A DNA stretch of 35,582 nucleotides, from the NCBI RefSeq assembly GCF_947255005.1, contig NZ_CAMYFI010000022.1:1-35582 (forward strand), written 5' to 3'. Position 1 is the first letter of the stretch. Each line of letters starts with the position of its first letter. Positions 23,074-31,705 of the stretch are shown in pieces. The DNA is from an uncultured Tessaracoccus sp. (GTDB taxonomy: Bacteria; Actinomycetota; Actinomycetes; Propionibacteriales; Propionibacteriaceae). The notes beneath the pieces were generated by a model. It saw nothing but the letters and a program-made list of their open reading frames with translations. It was not told where the DNA came from and did not search any database. The position numbers were made by a program, and so were the translations under genes.

Positions 23074-23760
23074 TCACGGTTGGAGCAGCTGTTGCATCTT
23101 GTGCTCTGCCAGCTCGAAATCGGCGAGCGTATCGATGTCGATGCCTTCGATCTCCTCCATGATGAACAGCCCAATCCGTCCACCCAGACGGTTGTGTTGC
23201 TCGGCGTAGACGTGCGTGGCCGTCACGTACACCGAGCCGGTTTCCCGATACCGAAGCTCCGCCTCCGTCATGTCCTGACGGCGACGCCGGTGCTCGAAAT
23301 CCCAATGGGGCACTGCACGCCCACCTTCCGAGGCCCAGAGGAACGGGGGGCATGCCACGACGCCCACCAGCGAGTCCACATCGGTTCCCTCAAACTGCTC
23401 GATCGCGCGCGTCAGCGTGCCGCGCAGCCGGATGGGCGAGGTGGCCTGCAACAGCATCACCGCGTCGGGCCGTTCGTCGCGCCCGGTGAGCACATCGATC
23501 ACATGTTCCACGACGGGCTCCGTCGGCGTGGTGTCTTGCGCGAGCTCCACTGGGCGCCCAACCACTTCCGCACCAGCGGAGCGGGAGACTTCGGCGATCT
23601 CGGCATCCTCGGTGGAGACGATCACGTGCAGCCCTTCGACGGCGAGCGCCTGCTCAATCGTCCACACGATGAGTGGTTTGCCAGCCAGCAGCTGGAGATT
23701 CTTGCGCGGAATACCCTTCGACCCACCACGGGCGGGGATCACTGCAACGTAGCGGCTCAT
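23074..23760 (-). CDS. CMP-nonulosonate (N-acylneuraminate-type) cytidylyltransferase
   Basis: The 228-residue cytoplasmic enzyme activates a nine-carbon acidic sugar with CTP. It opens with IPARGGSKGIPRKNLQLLAGKPLI, the CMP-NeuAc synthetase signature. It continues with STEDAEIAEVSRSAGAEV and MLLQATSPIR, and RYRETGSVYVT near the end. I start at ATG 23760, whose codon shares a base with the stop of the upstream gene and is preceded by AAGGA. The open frame extends further upstream but without support. Whether the sugar is sialic, legionaminic or pseudaminic acid cannot be told. It pairs with the NeuB-type protein fragment at 34695-35582. Confidence 0.9.
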   Translation of the reverse strand: MSRYVAVIPARGGSKGIPRKNLQLLAGKPLIVWTIEQALAVEGLHVIVSTEDAEIAEVSRSAGAEVVGRPVELAQDTTPTEPVVEHVIDVLTGRDERPDAVMLLQATSPIRLRGTLTRAIEQFEGTDVDSLVGVVACPPFLWASEGGRAVPHWDFEHRRRRQDMTEAELRYRETGSVYVTATHVYAEQHNRLGGRIGLFIMEEIEGIDIDTLADFELAEHKMQQLLQP

Positions 23761-24797
23761 CAGATGTCCTTCGTTGTCGTGCCGGTGTTGGAGGCTTGTG
23801 TCCACTGGCTTCGGATCAGCGTGGCGGGTGCAGCGGGGTAGGTGTTCTCCCAGTGGGTGGGGGCATCCCCCCAGCGGGCCATGCCGTAGCGAGCCCAGAA
23901 CTCCTCGAGCCAGGCAGGCGGGTTCACATGGAACACCCACGATGGTACGCCCCGAGCCGCAGCCTCCAATACCCCGGTGGAAAACGCCGCGACGACGGGC
24001 CGGTCCAGCAGGGCGAGCGTGCCGTCAGCGTCAATCTCCATCCCCAGGCGACGCCAGAGCGCATGCTGAGCGCGGGAGAGCTTGTCCTCCTCCCGCGGAT
24101 GAGGACGGTAGGTGGCCTTAGTCATGCGCCAGAACGTCGTGACGGAACGGGTCATCGACCAACGGCTCAGCTCCGCACCGTGCAGCTGTCCAAGAAATAC
24201 CGGGCGCTCGAAGCGGCTGATGTGCGGCGCCGGGTGCCCAGCCGCGGCGGCGAGCATGGGGGAACCCACGTCCACGAACGCCAGATCCGGGCGGCCAGCC
24301 CCAAGATACTCTGAATCCGCCGGCGACCAGGTCAACACCGTGGCCCCAGGTGGTGGGGGAGGCGCGAACGGCGTCAGGAGTCCATGTTGCACCACCCATT
24401 GCTGCCAGCTACGCTTCCGGGCGAGCTGATGGGCCCAGGCCCCTGCTGGCAGGTGATCACCGATCGACGCCACGGCTTCCACCGACGACGGCAGGGCCTC
24501 TGCCGACGGCAACGCGCGCCACGCCCCGGCGGGGAGCTCCAGATTCACCGTCGTCGGTTTCACGATCACGGCATCCAGGGCATCACCGAGCGGGGTGAGC
24601 AGCGAGTGATGGTTAGTAGGCGAGTTGGAATCGCAGGCGACGAGCAGCTTCGGCTCCGAGCCTCGCACCAGGAACTCGAAGGTCACCGGGGAGCCGGATC
24701 CGCCTTTGCGGGTGAGCCTGTCCTTCAGCACGTGGAGCCGTCGACGAGACGCCTGCCACGCTGCCCACGAGCCGTGGTCGGTGAACTTCAACCCCAC
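23760..24797 (-). CDS. Putative GT-B glycosyltransferase, possibly sialyltransferase-like
   Basis: The 345-residue protein is not a standard GT1, GT2 or GT4 enzyme. Its C-terminal half has TYRPHPREED and, 40 residues later, VVAAFSTGVLEAAARGVPSWVF. This HP-E plus S-T-x-LEA pattern is used by GT-B transferases acting on CMP or CDP donors, such as polysialyltransferases and glycerophosphotransferases. The N-terminal half is unrecognised. It starts at GTG 24797, overlapping the upstream gene by ten bases, and ends on the first base of the CMP-sugar synthetase start codon. That coupling suggests it uses the CMP-sugar made by the next gene, but this is inference. Confidence 0.6.
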   Translation of the reverse strand: MGLKFTDHGSWAAWQASRRRLHVLKDRLTRKGGSGSPVTFEFLVRGSEPKLLVACDSNSPTNHHSLLTPLGDALDAVIVKPTTVNLELPAGAWRALPSAEALPSSVEAVASIGDHLPAGAWAHQLARKRSWQQWVVQHGLLTPFAPPPPPGATVLTWSPADSEYLGAGRPDLAFVDVGSPMLAAAAGHPAPHISRFERPVFLGQLHGAELSRWSMTRSVTTFWRMTKATYRPHPREEDKLSRAQHALWRRLGMEIDADGTLALLDRPVVAAFSTGVLEAAARGVPSWVFHVNPPAWLEEFWARYGMARWGDAPTHWENTYPAAPATLIRSQWTQASNTGTTTKDI

Positions 24798-25792
24798 AGC
24801 TTCGCCACCTCCTTGGCCCGGTGCACGAACGTGTGTTCAGCGAGCGTGCGGCGCTGGCCCGCGTCTCTGATGGTGTCTCCCCAGCGGTCGTCGCGGATGC
24901 ACCGTCGGGCGAGCTCGACGAGCTCCTCCTCGCTGTCGAACACCAACACTTCCTTGCCCGGCTCGTAGTACTCCGCCACGTCGGGTCGGTCAATGAGTTG
25001 CACGCCACCCACGCCCGGGGCCTCGAAGGTTTTCATCGTGAAGCCGTCCTGATCGAAATGGACATTCAGCGCCGCCGGGGCTCCTGCTGTCAATTCGTAG
25101 CCCTGCAAGCGCGGCACATCCCGCATGGAGCGCACGTTAGGGCGTCGCCACTGCCACGTCCTCGCGCGGTCGAAAAGGTGCTTACTCCACGAGCGACCCA
25201 CCGCCATCACGGGCACCTCGGCACGAACGAGTGCTTCGACGAACTGCTGCCGACGCGGATACCGGGCCCCGATGAAGAGGATGTCGTTGGACTGCCTGCG
25301 CCCAGTGGGAACCATGGTGTGGTCGAACGCGTTGGGCACATGGATGCATTCGCGCCCGGCAACCGCAAACGCTTGGGCATCCAGTGGCGAGTAGGTGATG
25401 AGCTGCGGAAAGCGGTTCAGCGTGGCCTCGGTGTGGTTGGTGCGTCGAACCTCGTCCCAGAGCCAGAGAATACGTCGGGCGCCTACCTTGTCGATGGCAT
25501 CGAAGACCACGTCGTCCACGTGGTCGCCTCGAATGATGATGACGACATCCGGGCGTGCTGCTCGGATTGCCTCGGCAGTGCTGGCCCCGGCACGCACCCC
25601 GGCTTCGTCCTTGAGGCCGAGCTTGGTTGGCAGCTCGACGCGCGCCTTGTGCTGCAGCTTTGCCCGGAAGCCATCCAACCGGTCGTACTCGTGGAGCGTG
25701 ACCTCGTGCCCGGATAGCTCGAAGCCACGCGCAATCGACTGGGCGTACCCGTGGAAGGCGGGTGCGACGAACATGACGTGCGGAAGGCTCAT
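24788..25792 (-). CDS. CgeB-like glycosyltransferase
   Basis: The 334-residue protein fits the CgeB/DUF3880-type glycosyltransferases. The N-terminal half has VMFVAPAFHGYAQSIARGFE and RPDVVIIIRGDHV followed by RILWLWDEV, and the C-terminal half has the donor-site pattern FTMKTFEAPGVGGVQLIDR and VLVFDSEEELVELA. It probably adds one sugar to the lipid-linked repeat unit on the cytoplasmic face. Its ATG overlaps the upstream GT2 stop (ATGA), so it belongs to the operon 26724 to 23074. Confidence 0.82.
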   Translation of the reverse strand: MSLPHVMFVAPAFHGYAQSIARGFELSGHEVTLHEYDRLDGFRAKLQHKARVELPTKLGLKDEAGVRAGASTAEAIRAARPDVVIIIRGDHVDDVVFDAIDKVGARRILWLWDEVRRTNHTEATLNRFPQLITYSPLDAQAFAVAGRECIHVPNAFDHTMVPTGRRQSNDILFIGARYPRRQQFVEALVRAEVPVMAVGRSWSKHLFDRARTWQWRRPNVRSMRDVPRLQGYELTAGAPAALNVHFDQDGFTMKTFEAPGVGGVQLIDRPDVAEYYEPGKEVLVFDSEEELVELARRCIRDDRWGDTIRDAGQRRTLAEHTFVHRAKEVAKLWG

Positions 25793-26724
25793 GGCTGGTA
25801 CCCCTCTTTACCATGGCGCATGGCCCACGCATGCGCGATGAGTTGGCGTTCGTGCCTGCGGGTGCGTCGCGCGTTCACGCCCTCGACGCGCCTGGCCTGA
25901 CGGGTGAGGTTCCAGAGGAAATTGATGTCGGTGGCGATGAGTAACAGCGCGCGCAACCCTCGCACGCCTCCCCACTTCTGCGCGTATTGGAAGCGGGAGT
26001 CCGTCACCCAACCCCGACGACGGTCCGACGGCGTCGACCCGCCCGCCGCATGCTCCACCAATACCTCGGGTAGGTACATCGACGGAACCCCGGCCTCGCT
26101 CAGGCGACGTTGGAGATCCACCTCCTCGCTGTTCATGAAGAAGCGCTCATCCATACCGCCGACGCGCTCGAACGCGTCGCGGGGGATCAACATGCAGGCT
26201 CCCATGACCCAATCCACAGAGACGGCGCTGCTGGAAGCGTGCGCTTTGAGGTCATGTCCGACGAACCGATGCCACAGCTTGGTGTGTCTGATCCGGGCCA
26301 GTGGTGTGAGCCACTCCCAGGCATGATGGCGGGCCTTCGGCCAGCGGCGGGCGGTGTAGTTGGCGGCACCGTGTTCGATGACCTTCGGGCTGATGACCGT
26401 GTTCGGGAACTTCGTCGCTGCCTGCGCGAGCTTGGAGAAGAAGTTCGGCGATAGGGAGAGGTCGCTGTTGAGGATCAGGAGGTAGTCGCCTGTCGCAGCG
26501 GCCGCGGCAGAGTTGACGTTCGAGCCGAAGCCGCCGTTGCGTTGCCTGCGGATGAGTTGATACCCGGAGCCTTCTGGGAACGGGGAGGGGGAACAGTCGT
26601 CGCTGACGATGATCTCGATGTCTGGGGCGCCGTGTTGAGCTTCAAGCTGGGCGATCAACGCTTGCGTGGGTTCGCTGTCACCGTAGTGCGGGATGATGGC
26701 GCTGATGCTAGGCCGCTGCGTCAT
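25789..26724 (-). CDS. Family 2 glycosyltransferase
   Basis: The 311-residue GT-A enzyme has ISAIIPHYG at the N-terminus, IIVSDDCSPSP, GGFGSNVNSAAAAATGDYLLILNSDLSLS with its Asp (D-x-S variant of D-x-D), and WVMGACMLIPRDAFERVGGMDERFFMNSEEVDL. The last block is typical of rhamnosyltransferase-like GT2 enzymes. With dTDP-rhamnose made in this window, rhamnose transfer is plausible but not shown. A 29-codon minus-strand frame ending at 26721 overlaps its start as ATGA and may be a gene remnant. It is the first recognised gene of the four-gene set ending with the NeuA-like gene. Confidence 0.9.
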   Translation of the reverse strand: MTQRPSISAIIPHYGDSEPTQALIAQLEAQHGAPDIEIIVSDDCSPSPFPEGSGYQLIRRQRNGGFGSNVNSAAAAATGDYLLILNSDLSLSPNFFSKLAQAATKFPNTVISPKVIEHGAANYTARRWPKARHHAWEWLTPLARIRHTKLWHRFVGHDLKAHASSSAVSVDWVMGACMLIPRDAFERVGGMDERFFMNSEEVDLQRRLSEAGVPSMYLPEVLVEHAAGGSTPSDRRRGWVTDSRFQYAQKWGGVRGLRALLLIATDINFLWNLTRQARRVEGVNARRTRRHERQLIAHAWAMRHGKEGYQP

Positions 26725-27061
26725 GACAGCGCACCAGGCTCATCGTCGGGGCCGGTGCACAGCACCAACTCCGTAGTGGGAGCGGTGAGGAGGACTGTCG
26801 AGAGCGACACGGCACGGAGACCAGTGATGTGTGATGTCCAGTCTTGCAAGGCCCCTCGTCTCTACTGTGCTGCGGCAATGAGTGTCGCTCAGCGCCATAT
26901 TAGCCCGGATCCATCACATTGTCGTCTGCGATTCCTGTGCGACGCACCAAGCCGTCCCGAAGATTAAGGTGGTGGTTCCGACGTGCGACGCGGCGGCGCG
27001 ATGTAACGCTAAGCTGTGGGCGACGAGAGAAAGGTGCTGGGCCCTGGGCACTCAACGCAGA
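26725..27061. other. 337-base divergent gap between GT2 and acyltransferase genes
   Basis: The gap must hold promoters for the minus-strand glycosyltransferase operon and the plus-strand acyltransferase gene, but I find no convincing -35/-10 pair. A short minus-strand frame (26721-26810, longer if started at TTG 26849) ends by overlapping the GT2 start codon as ATGA. The plus strand is open in the acyltransferase frame from 26882. Confidence 0.45.
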
Positions 27062-28018
27062 ATGCATTGGATGGACTCATTGCGTGGGCTGGCCGTTAGT
27101 CTGGTGGTCCTTCACCACGCCGCTGGCATCCCTCGTGTACTCCAGGTTGGAGGCGACCTGTCCTTGCCAAGCTGGGACGCTTTCGTCTCTTGATTCGCAG
27201 CGTTTCGCATGCCGATGCTGTTGGCGATGTCTGGAATGCTGCTTGCAAATTCGGTACACAAGCCGCTCAGCTCCTTCGCCTCAGGGAAGTTACGTAGGGT
27301 TCTTTGGCCGTATGTCGTGTGGACATTGGTGACGCTGGCTTGCCTGGGGGAGCTCTCGAGCGCTACCCGACCGCAGACTTGGATCGTCGGCCCATACCAC
27401 ATGTGGTTCTTGGCAGTTCTGCTTTGCTGCTACCCGATTGCGTGGTTCACGCGCTGGATACCAGCGTGGGTCATGATGTTGGGCATGTTGGGGGTGCTCG
27501 TGGTGGCTGACCCATCGACGAACTGGATCCGGCGTGTACTGTTCTTCGGTGCCATGTTCATGCTGGGTGTGGCAGTTCGTCGCCATTTGACCTCGATCCT
27601 TACCATGCCTGTTTGGATCGTTGGGGTGGCTGGCCTCGTGGGAGTTGTGATCGCCTGTTCCCATGCCTTTGGCTGGGGGATTCCGATGGTCGATCAGGGA
27701 CAGGTTTGGACGTGGCTATTGCCTTGGGAGGGCGTCTTCACGGTCATCTGGTTGTGGTCTAGAGCACCACGGATGCCAGCGCTCGAGTGGCTCGGTCAGA
27801 AGTCGATAGTGCTGTACTGCGTTCACTTTCCAGCGCAAGCGTTGTCGGCGTTGGCATTTCAGGAAGTGGCCGAGAGCGCTCCTTGGCTCTTCCTACTGAT
27901 TCAAATTACCGTGGGCTTCGCGGTCCCCGCTCTATTCTTGTGGGGCTACCGCTTCACTGGTTTGCTCTTCGAGTTTCCCCAGCTTCCGGCGCACAAAAGG
28001 CAAGAAATGCGCCGGTGA
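27062..28018 (+). pseudogene. Acyltransferase 3-family membrane protein interrupted by an in-frame TGA
   Basis: Read through one stop, this 318-codon frame encodes an acyltransferase-3 (OafA/NodX-type) protein that would O-acetylate or otherwise acylate the polysaccharide. It opens with MHWMDSLRGLAVSLVVLHHA, matching the family's N-terminal D-x-x-[RK]-G and His-containing helix. It continues after the stop with FAAFRMPMLLAMSGML, the conserved FRMP..SG block, then about nine membrane helices. The TGA is codon 44 (27191-27193), with no frame change on either side, so one base substitution (for example Trp TGG) would explain it. The remainder could restart at ATG 27209 but would lack the catalytic histidine helix. 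The start is uncertain as no ribosome-binding site is seen. Confidence 0.75.
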
Positions 28019-28067
28019 GGGTGTTTGTGCCGCCGAGCAATCAGCCAGGGCACGGCGCCGAAGAGGC

Positions 28068-29249
28068 TCAGATGCCCGACGCCGAGACGAAGAGCTGGCC
28101 AGTTCCGGAGGTTACGACGTGTTCTCCAGCGGGGATGAACACGGCCTCGCCACAGCTGAGTGTGAGGCGCCGATCCCCATCAAGGACGAACTCGCCTTCG
28201 GTGACGAGCGCGATGCGGCCCGCATCCTCACGGGGCATGGTGAGGCGGGTGTCGCTGGTGGGTGTGAGCAGCCACACCTCGAACTCGGGAAACGTCGTCG
28301 GGTAGCGGAAGAGGCCCTCGGAACCCTCGGGGAGCTGGACTTGTGGATGGAGGGTGCGAAAGCTGACCAAGCCTTGGAGCCCGTCGACGTCGATGTGCTT
28401 GGTGGTGAGCCCGCCGCGAAGGACGTTGTCGGACGAGGCCATCACCTCGATGCCGGTGCCGCGCAGGTAGGCGTGCAGGACGCCGGCCTCGAGCGCTATG
28501 GCTTCGCCGGGGGCGAGCGTGACGCGGTTCATGAGTAGCGCCGCGAGGATGCCCGGGTCGCCGGGGAAGTGCTCGTTGATCTCGATGGCCGTGCGGGCGA
28601 ATTCCCCAACAGTGCCGGGTGCGTCGAGGAGTTCTGCCGCGCGGGAGAGCACCAGGTTCACTAGGTCTCGGTGCTCGCCGATGGTGAGGACGTCCAGGAA
28701 CACCTTCTGCAGCGCGGTCTGCTCGGAATGCTCGCGCAGTGGCTCGATGATGGCGGCAAGCTCTTCACCAGCTCCCAGTGCCTCGAACAGCGTGGCGGAT
28801 TCAAGCGGGTCGCGGAAACCGACGAGGCCCTCGAACGGGGTGAGCGCAATGATGATTTCGGGCTTGGGCCAATCATCCTTGTAGGAGCGCTCGGGGTGGC
28901 TGAGCGGCAGCCCGGCCAGGGACTCCTGCGCGTAGCCGGCGACGGCCTGCTCGCGTGTGGGGTGCACCTGAAGGCTGAGCGGGCCCGCCGCCGAGAGGAT
29001 CTTCATCAGGTAGGGGAGTTTGGCGCCGTAGGCCTCGATGGAGGCGTCGCCGATGTTCTCGGGGTAGCGCTCAAGATGGGAGGCGAGGGTCTCGTTCGGA
29101 TTGTCAAGGTAATGCGTGGGGCCAGCATGATGGGCGCCAAGCCAGTACTCGGCCCACGGCTGACCGTCGGGTTCGACGCCGAGCAGGCGCGGAATCTCGG
29201 TGCGGTTCCCCCACGCAAAATGCTGCACGGCGCCTGACAACCGATGCAT
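28068..29249 (-). CDS. manA: Mannose-6-phosphate isomerase, class I
   Basis: The enzyme interconverts fructose-6-phosphate and mannose-6-phosphate, feeding GDP-mannose synthesis. The 393-residue zinc protein has AVQHFAWGNRTEIPRLLG at the start and WAEYWLGAHHAGP. The metal-binding GPLSLQVHP (Gln and His), KPEIIIALTPFEGLVGF (Glu) and GVLHAYLRGTGIEVMASSDNVLRGGLTTKHID follow. GGAGAAGAGAGGG precedes the ATG. It lies 88 bases after the Wzy-like gene on the same strand, so it may be the last gene of the glycosyltransferase operon. Mannose or a derivative may be part of the repeat unit, or the gene may serve the cell generally. Confidence 0.95.
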   Translation of the reverse strand: MHRLSGAVQHFAWGNRTEIPRLLGVEPDGQPWAEYWLGAHHAGPTHYLDNPNETLASHLERYPENIGDASIEAYGAKLPYLMKILSAAGPLSLQVHPTREQAVAGYAQESLAGLPLSHPERSYKDDWPKPEIIIALTPFEGLVGFRDPLESATLFEALGAGEELAAIIEPLREHSEQTALQKVFLDVLTIGEHRDLVNLVLSRAAELLDAPGTVGEFARTAIEINEHFPGDPGILAALLMNRVTLAPGEAIALEAGVLHAYLRGTGIEVMASSDNVLRGGLTTKHIDVDGLQGLVSFRTLHPQVQLPEGSEGLFRYPTTFPEFEVWLLTPTSDTRLTMPREDAGRIALVTEGEFVLDGDRRLTLSCGEAVFIPAGEHVVTSGTGQLFVSASGI

Positions 29250-29336
29250 CGGTAGTTCCCTCTCTTCTCCTTGTCGGGCCTAACCCTAACCCATCTGAAC
29301 TGAAATCACAGAACCCTGAGGAAACTCACAGAGAGC

Positions 29337-30527
29337 TCAACGTGGCTGAGGTGCTGCCTTAAGCTCAGGCTTACGGTAGGCGGAGGGGAGCTGATCGCGT
29401 TGGGACTCCTCTCTGAACTTGCAGTAATGGTATAGATACAAACCAATCGCTACCGCCAAGGCTGGGTGCGTAATAGAAAATCCGATGTTGATGGAGCAGA
29501 TAAACCCAGCAATCACTCCGGCTTCGACCCAAACGGGCCGGGATTTGGAAGGCACCCGGTGGATGGTCAGGAAGAGTGCCACAATAAAGGCGTACAGCAA
29601 ATACAACGCAATTTTCCCGCCCTCAGCCTGCATTGCTAGGTAACTATTGTGAAAGAACAGGGTAATGTTGTCGAGCTTTGCAACTGCAGTACCAAGCCCG
29701 TTGCCTGTCCATCCAGCCTGTTGGACTTGGAGCTGTTCGGCTAATATCAAGCGTTCGCGCAGGGCGTCGGAGCCGTCGCGGTCTGCAAACCAACCGCGCT
29801 CCTCCATGACCCCGTAGATCCAGGCATAAAACCAAACAGTGGAGGCCAAGGCGAGAGCCGCTGGCCAGCGAGGAAGAAACCTGCTAACCAAAATCCACAA
29901 CGTTGCGATGGCGAGCGCAAACATGGTGGTTCGAGATTGAGTAAGCCACACTCCGAATACAGCAACGGTAAAGAGTGCCCATCGCCACGGGCGTAGCCTC
30001 GAGTCGAGCCCTTGGGCGAAGCTCAAGCCGAGCGTAACCAAGATGAACCCAGCCGCGTTTGGGTCGCCCAATACCCCCGTCAAACGACCAGTATACGAAC
30101 TCTCCTCCATGAGGATGACGCTCGTTACTAGGGCAAGCAGATATCCCAAGATGCCGCCCACAGTGAGGGATTTCAATCCAAGTCGACCAGATGCGATTGC
30201 TCCTCCAATGAGAAGCAGAACGAGGATGTTGCCCATTCGGCGGATGTTCCAGTCGCCATGAATAACAACAGTGGTGAACACTAACCACAAAAAGAGCGCC
30301 ACGGCCGTTACCGTGATGAACGGGAGCCGCAGGCGCCATTTAGGTTTTCGGAAGCTTGCTATGGCGACAAGCCCCACAGCAGCCAACGTGTTGGTTGGCA
30401 GGCCAGAAATCGAGAAGTCAAGCCAAACAAAGTAATCTCTTGCTGTTAGGAAAATAGCCAGGGATGCAATAAAAAAGCTGAGCGGATCATCAAATCGATC
30501 TGACCCCCCACGGATTTCGGAGTTCAA
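29337..30527 (-). CDS. Wzy-like polymerase / O-antigen ligase family membrane protein
   Basis: The 396-residue protein has about ten to twelve hydrophobic helices. One large loop contains GDPNAAGFILVTLGLSFAQ and, later, AGWTGNGLGTAV...LFFHNSYLAMQAEGG. The G-x-G and H-N-S-Y-L pattern is the mark of the O-antigen ligase/polymerase (Wzy_C/WaaL) family. It probably joins exported repeat units on the outer face. The first possible start after an in-frame TAA is TTG 30527, with GGAAGG about 13 bases before it, so initiation may be weak. Base composition is less GC-rich than the neighbours, common for Wzy genes that spread by transfer. Confidence 0.87.
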   Translation of the reverse strand: MNSEIRGGSDRFDDPLSFFIASLAIFLTARDYFVWLDFSISGLPTNTLAAVGLVAIASFRKPKWRLRLPFITVTAVALFLWLVFTTVVIHGDWNIRRMGNILVLLLIGGAIASGRLGLKSLTVGGILGYLLALVTSVILMEESSYTGRLTGVLGDPNAAGFILVTLGLSFAQGLDSRLRPWRWALFTVAVFGVWLTQSRTTMFALAIATLWILVSRFLPRWPAALALASTVWFYAWIYGVMEERGWFADRDGSDALRERLILAEQLQVQQAGWTGNGLGTAVAKLDNITLFFHNSYLAMQAEGGKIALYLLYAFIVALFLTIHRVPSKSRPVWVEAGVIAGFICSINIGFSITHPALAVAIGLYLYHYCKFREESQRDQLPSAYRKPELKAAPQPR

Positions 30528-30587
30528 AACTGGCCCAGCCCTTCCGACACGGCTTGAGAAAACGAGACACGGTTAATCGAGATCATC

Positions 30588-31703
30588 TTAAGCGAAGCCA
30601 CCCAGCTCCCCAACGTGCTCCTCAAGCCTTCTGCGGAAGTGTGGCTCAGCGAAGCGCTCGGCGTGGCCACGGATCGCATCGTGATCCCAGTTTGTCCCCA
30701 AGCTTTCACGCACCGCGGTCGCGATCGCCTCGGCTGTCGGGGCTGGGAAGAACACCCCGCTCAGACCTTCGGCCACGGTGTCGAGGTAGCCGCCGGCGTG
30801 GAGGGCCAGCGTCGGTGTGCCGAAGGCACCAGCCTCGAGAGGAGTGAGGCCGTAATCTTCGAAGCTTGGCGCGATGAGTGCTCGTGCGTTGGCGTAGCAC
30901 CAGGCGAGTTCGCCGTCGGAGATGCCTTCGAACATGCGCACATTCCTGGGCAGGTTGCGCTGGAGCTCATCGCGCATCGGCCCCTTGCCCACGATAACGA
31001 GCCGCTCATCGGGCATGGCGCGGAAGGCGTCGATCGCCTTGTCCACATTCTTGTACGGCATGAGCCGGCTGACGATGAGGTGGAAGCCGTCGGCCCAGTC
31101 GGCCAAGGCTGCCAGCGGTGTGGGGGAGGTGTGATTGCTCACCGCCGGTGGCGCAGGCACCACAGTTGCGTCGATGCCGTACACATCCTTGATGCGCTCC
31201 CGCACGACGGTGGAATTGGCGAGGTAGCGGTCGGCGCTGCGGGCCGCCCGCTGATCCCACCGGATGAGGGAGGGACGCAACGCAGCGAGGCCAAGCCCGA
31301 TGGGGCTCAGACGACGGCCGTCTCCCAGATAATCGTCGACGAGGTACAGGAAGCGAGCAGGGGAGTGGCAGTAGACGAGCTTGCGGCCCGTCGTGCGAAA
31401 TCCGTGGGCAAACCCCGTCGTGGAGACGAGGAGGACGTCGGCGTCGATAACGGGCGAGGCATCGATACCCCGCTGGTAGAGCGGCAGCCCGAATCGGTGG
31501 TCGCGGCGTAGCAGGTGCAGCCTGTCGAGCCCGGTGGTGAAGATTCGGCGCTCCTTGAACTCAGGAAACGTCGTCTCCGGGTTGTAGACGGTGGTGTACA
31601 AATCGGCGTCCGGGAATGCTCGCAGCATTGCCAACACGACGCGCTCGGCGCCTCCGCGCTGGGTGAGGTAGTCGTGGGCGATGGCCACCTTGGGTCTGGT
31701 CAT
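30588..31703 (-). CDS. Family 4 glycosyltransferase
   Basis: This 371-residue GT-B enzyme starts with MTRPKVAIAHDYLTQRGGAERVVL, the RGGAE acceptor-side motif of GT4 enzymes. It has YCHSPARFLYLVDDYLG in the middle, and the donor side reads LIVSRLMPYKNVDKAIDAF, IVGKGPMRDEL and APSFEDYGLTPLEAGAFGTPTLAL with the E-x7-E pattern. The start is ATG 31703, two bases after the previous stop; the longer open frame upstream overlaps the preceding gene. WbaZ-like mannosyltransferases share the YCHSP..R motif, so mannose transfer is a reasonable guess, in line with manA nearby. Confidence 0.9.
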   Translation of the reverse strand: MTRPKVAIAHDYLTQRGGAERVVLAMLRAFPDADLYTTVYNPETTFPEFKERRIFTTGLDRLHLLRRDHRFGLPLYQRGIDASPVIDADVLLVSTTGFAHGFRTTGRKLVYCHSPARFLYLVDDYLGDGRRLSPIGLGLAALRPSLIRWDQRAARSADRYLANSTVVRERIKDVYGIDATVVPAPPAVSNHTSPTPLAALADWADGFHLIVSRLMPYKNVDKAIDAFRAMPDERLVIVGKGPMRDELQRNLPRNVRMFEGISDGELAWCYANARALIAPSFEDYGLTPLEAGAFGTPTLALHAGGYLDTVAEGLSGVFFPAPTAEAIATAVRESLGTNWDHDAIRGHAERFAEPHFRRRLEEHVGELGGFA

Positions 31704-31705
31704 AA

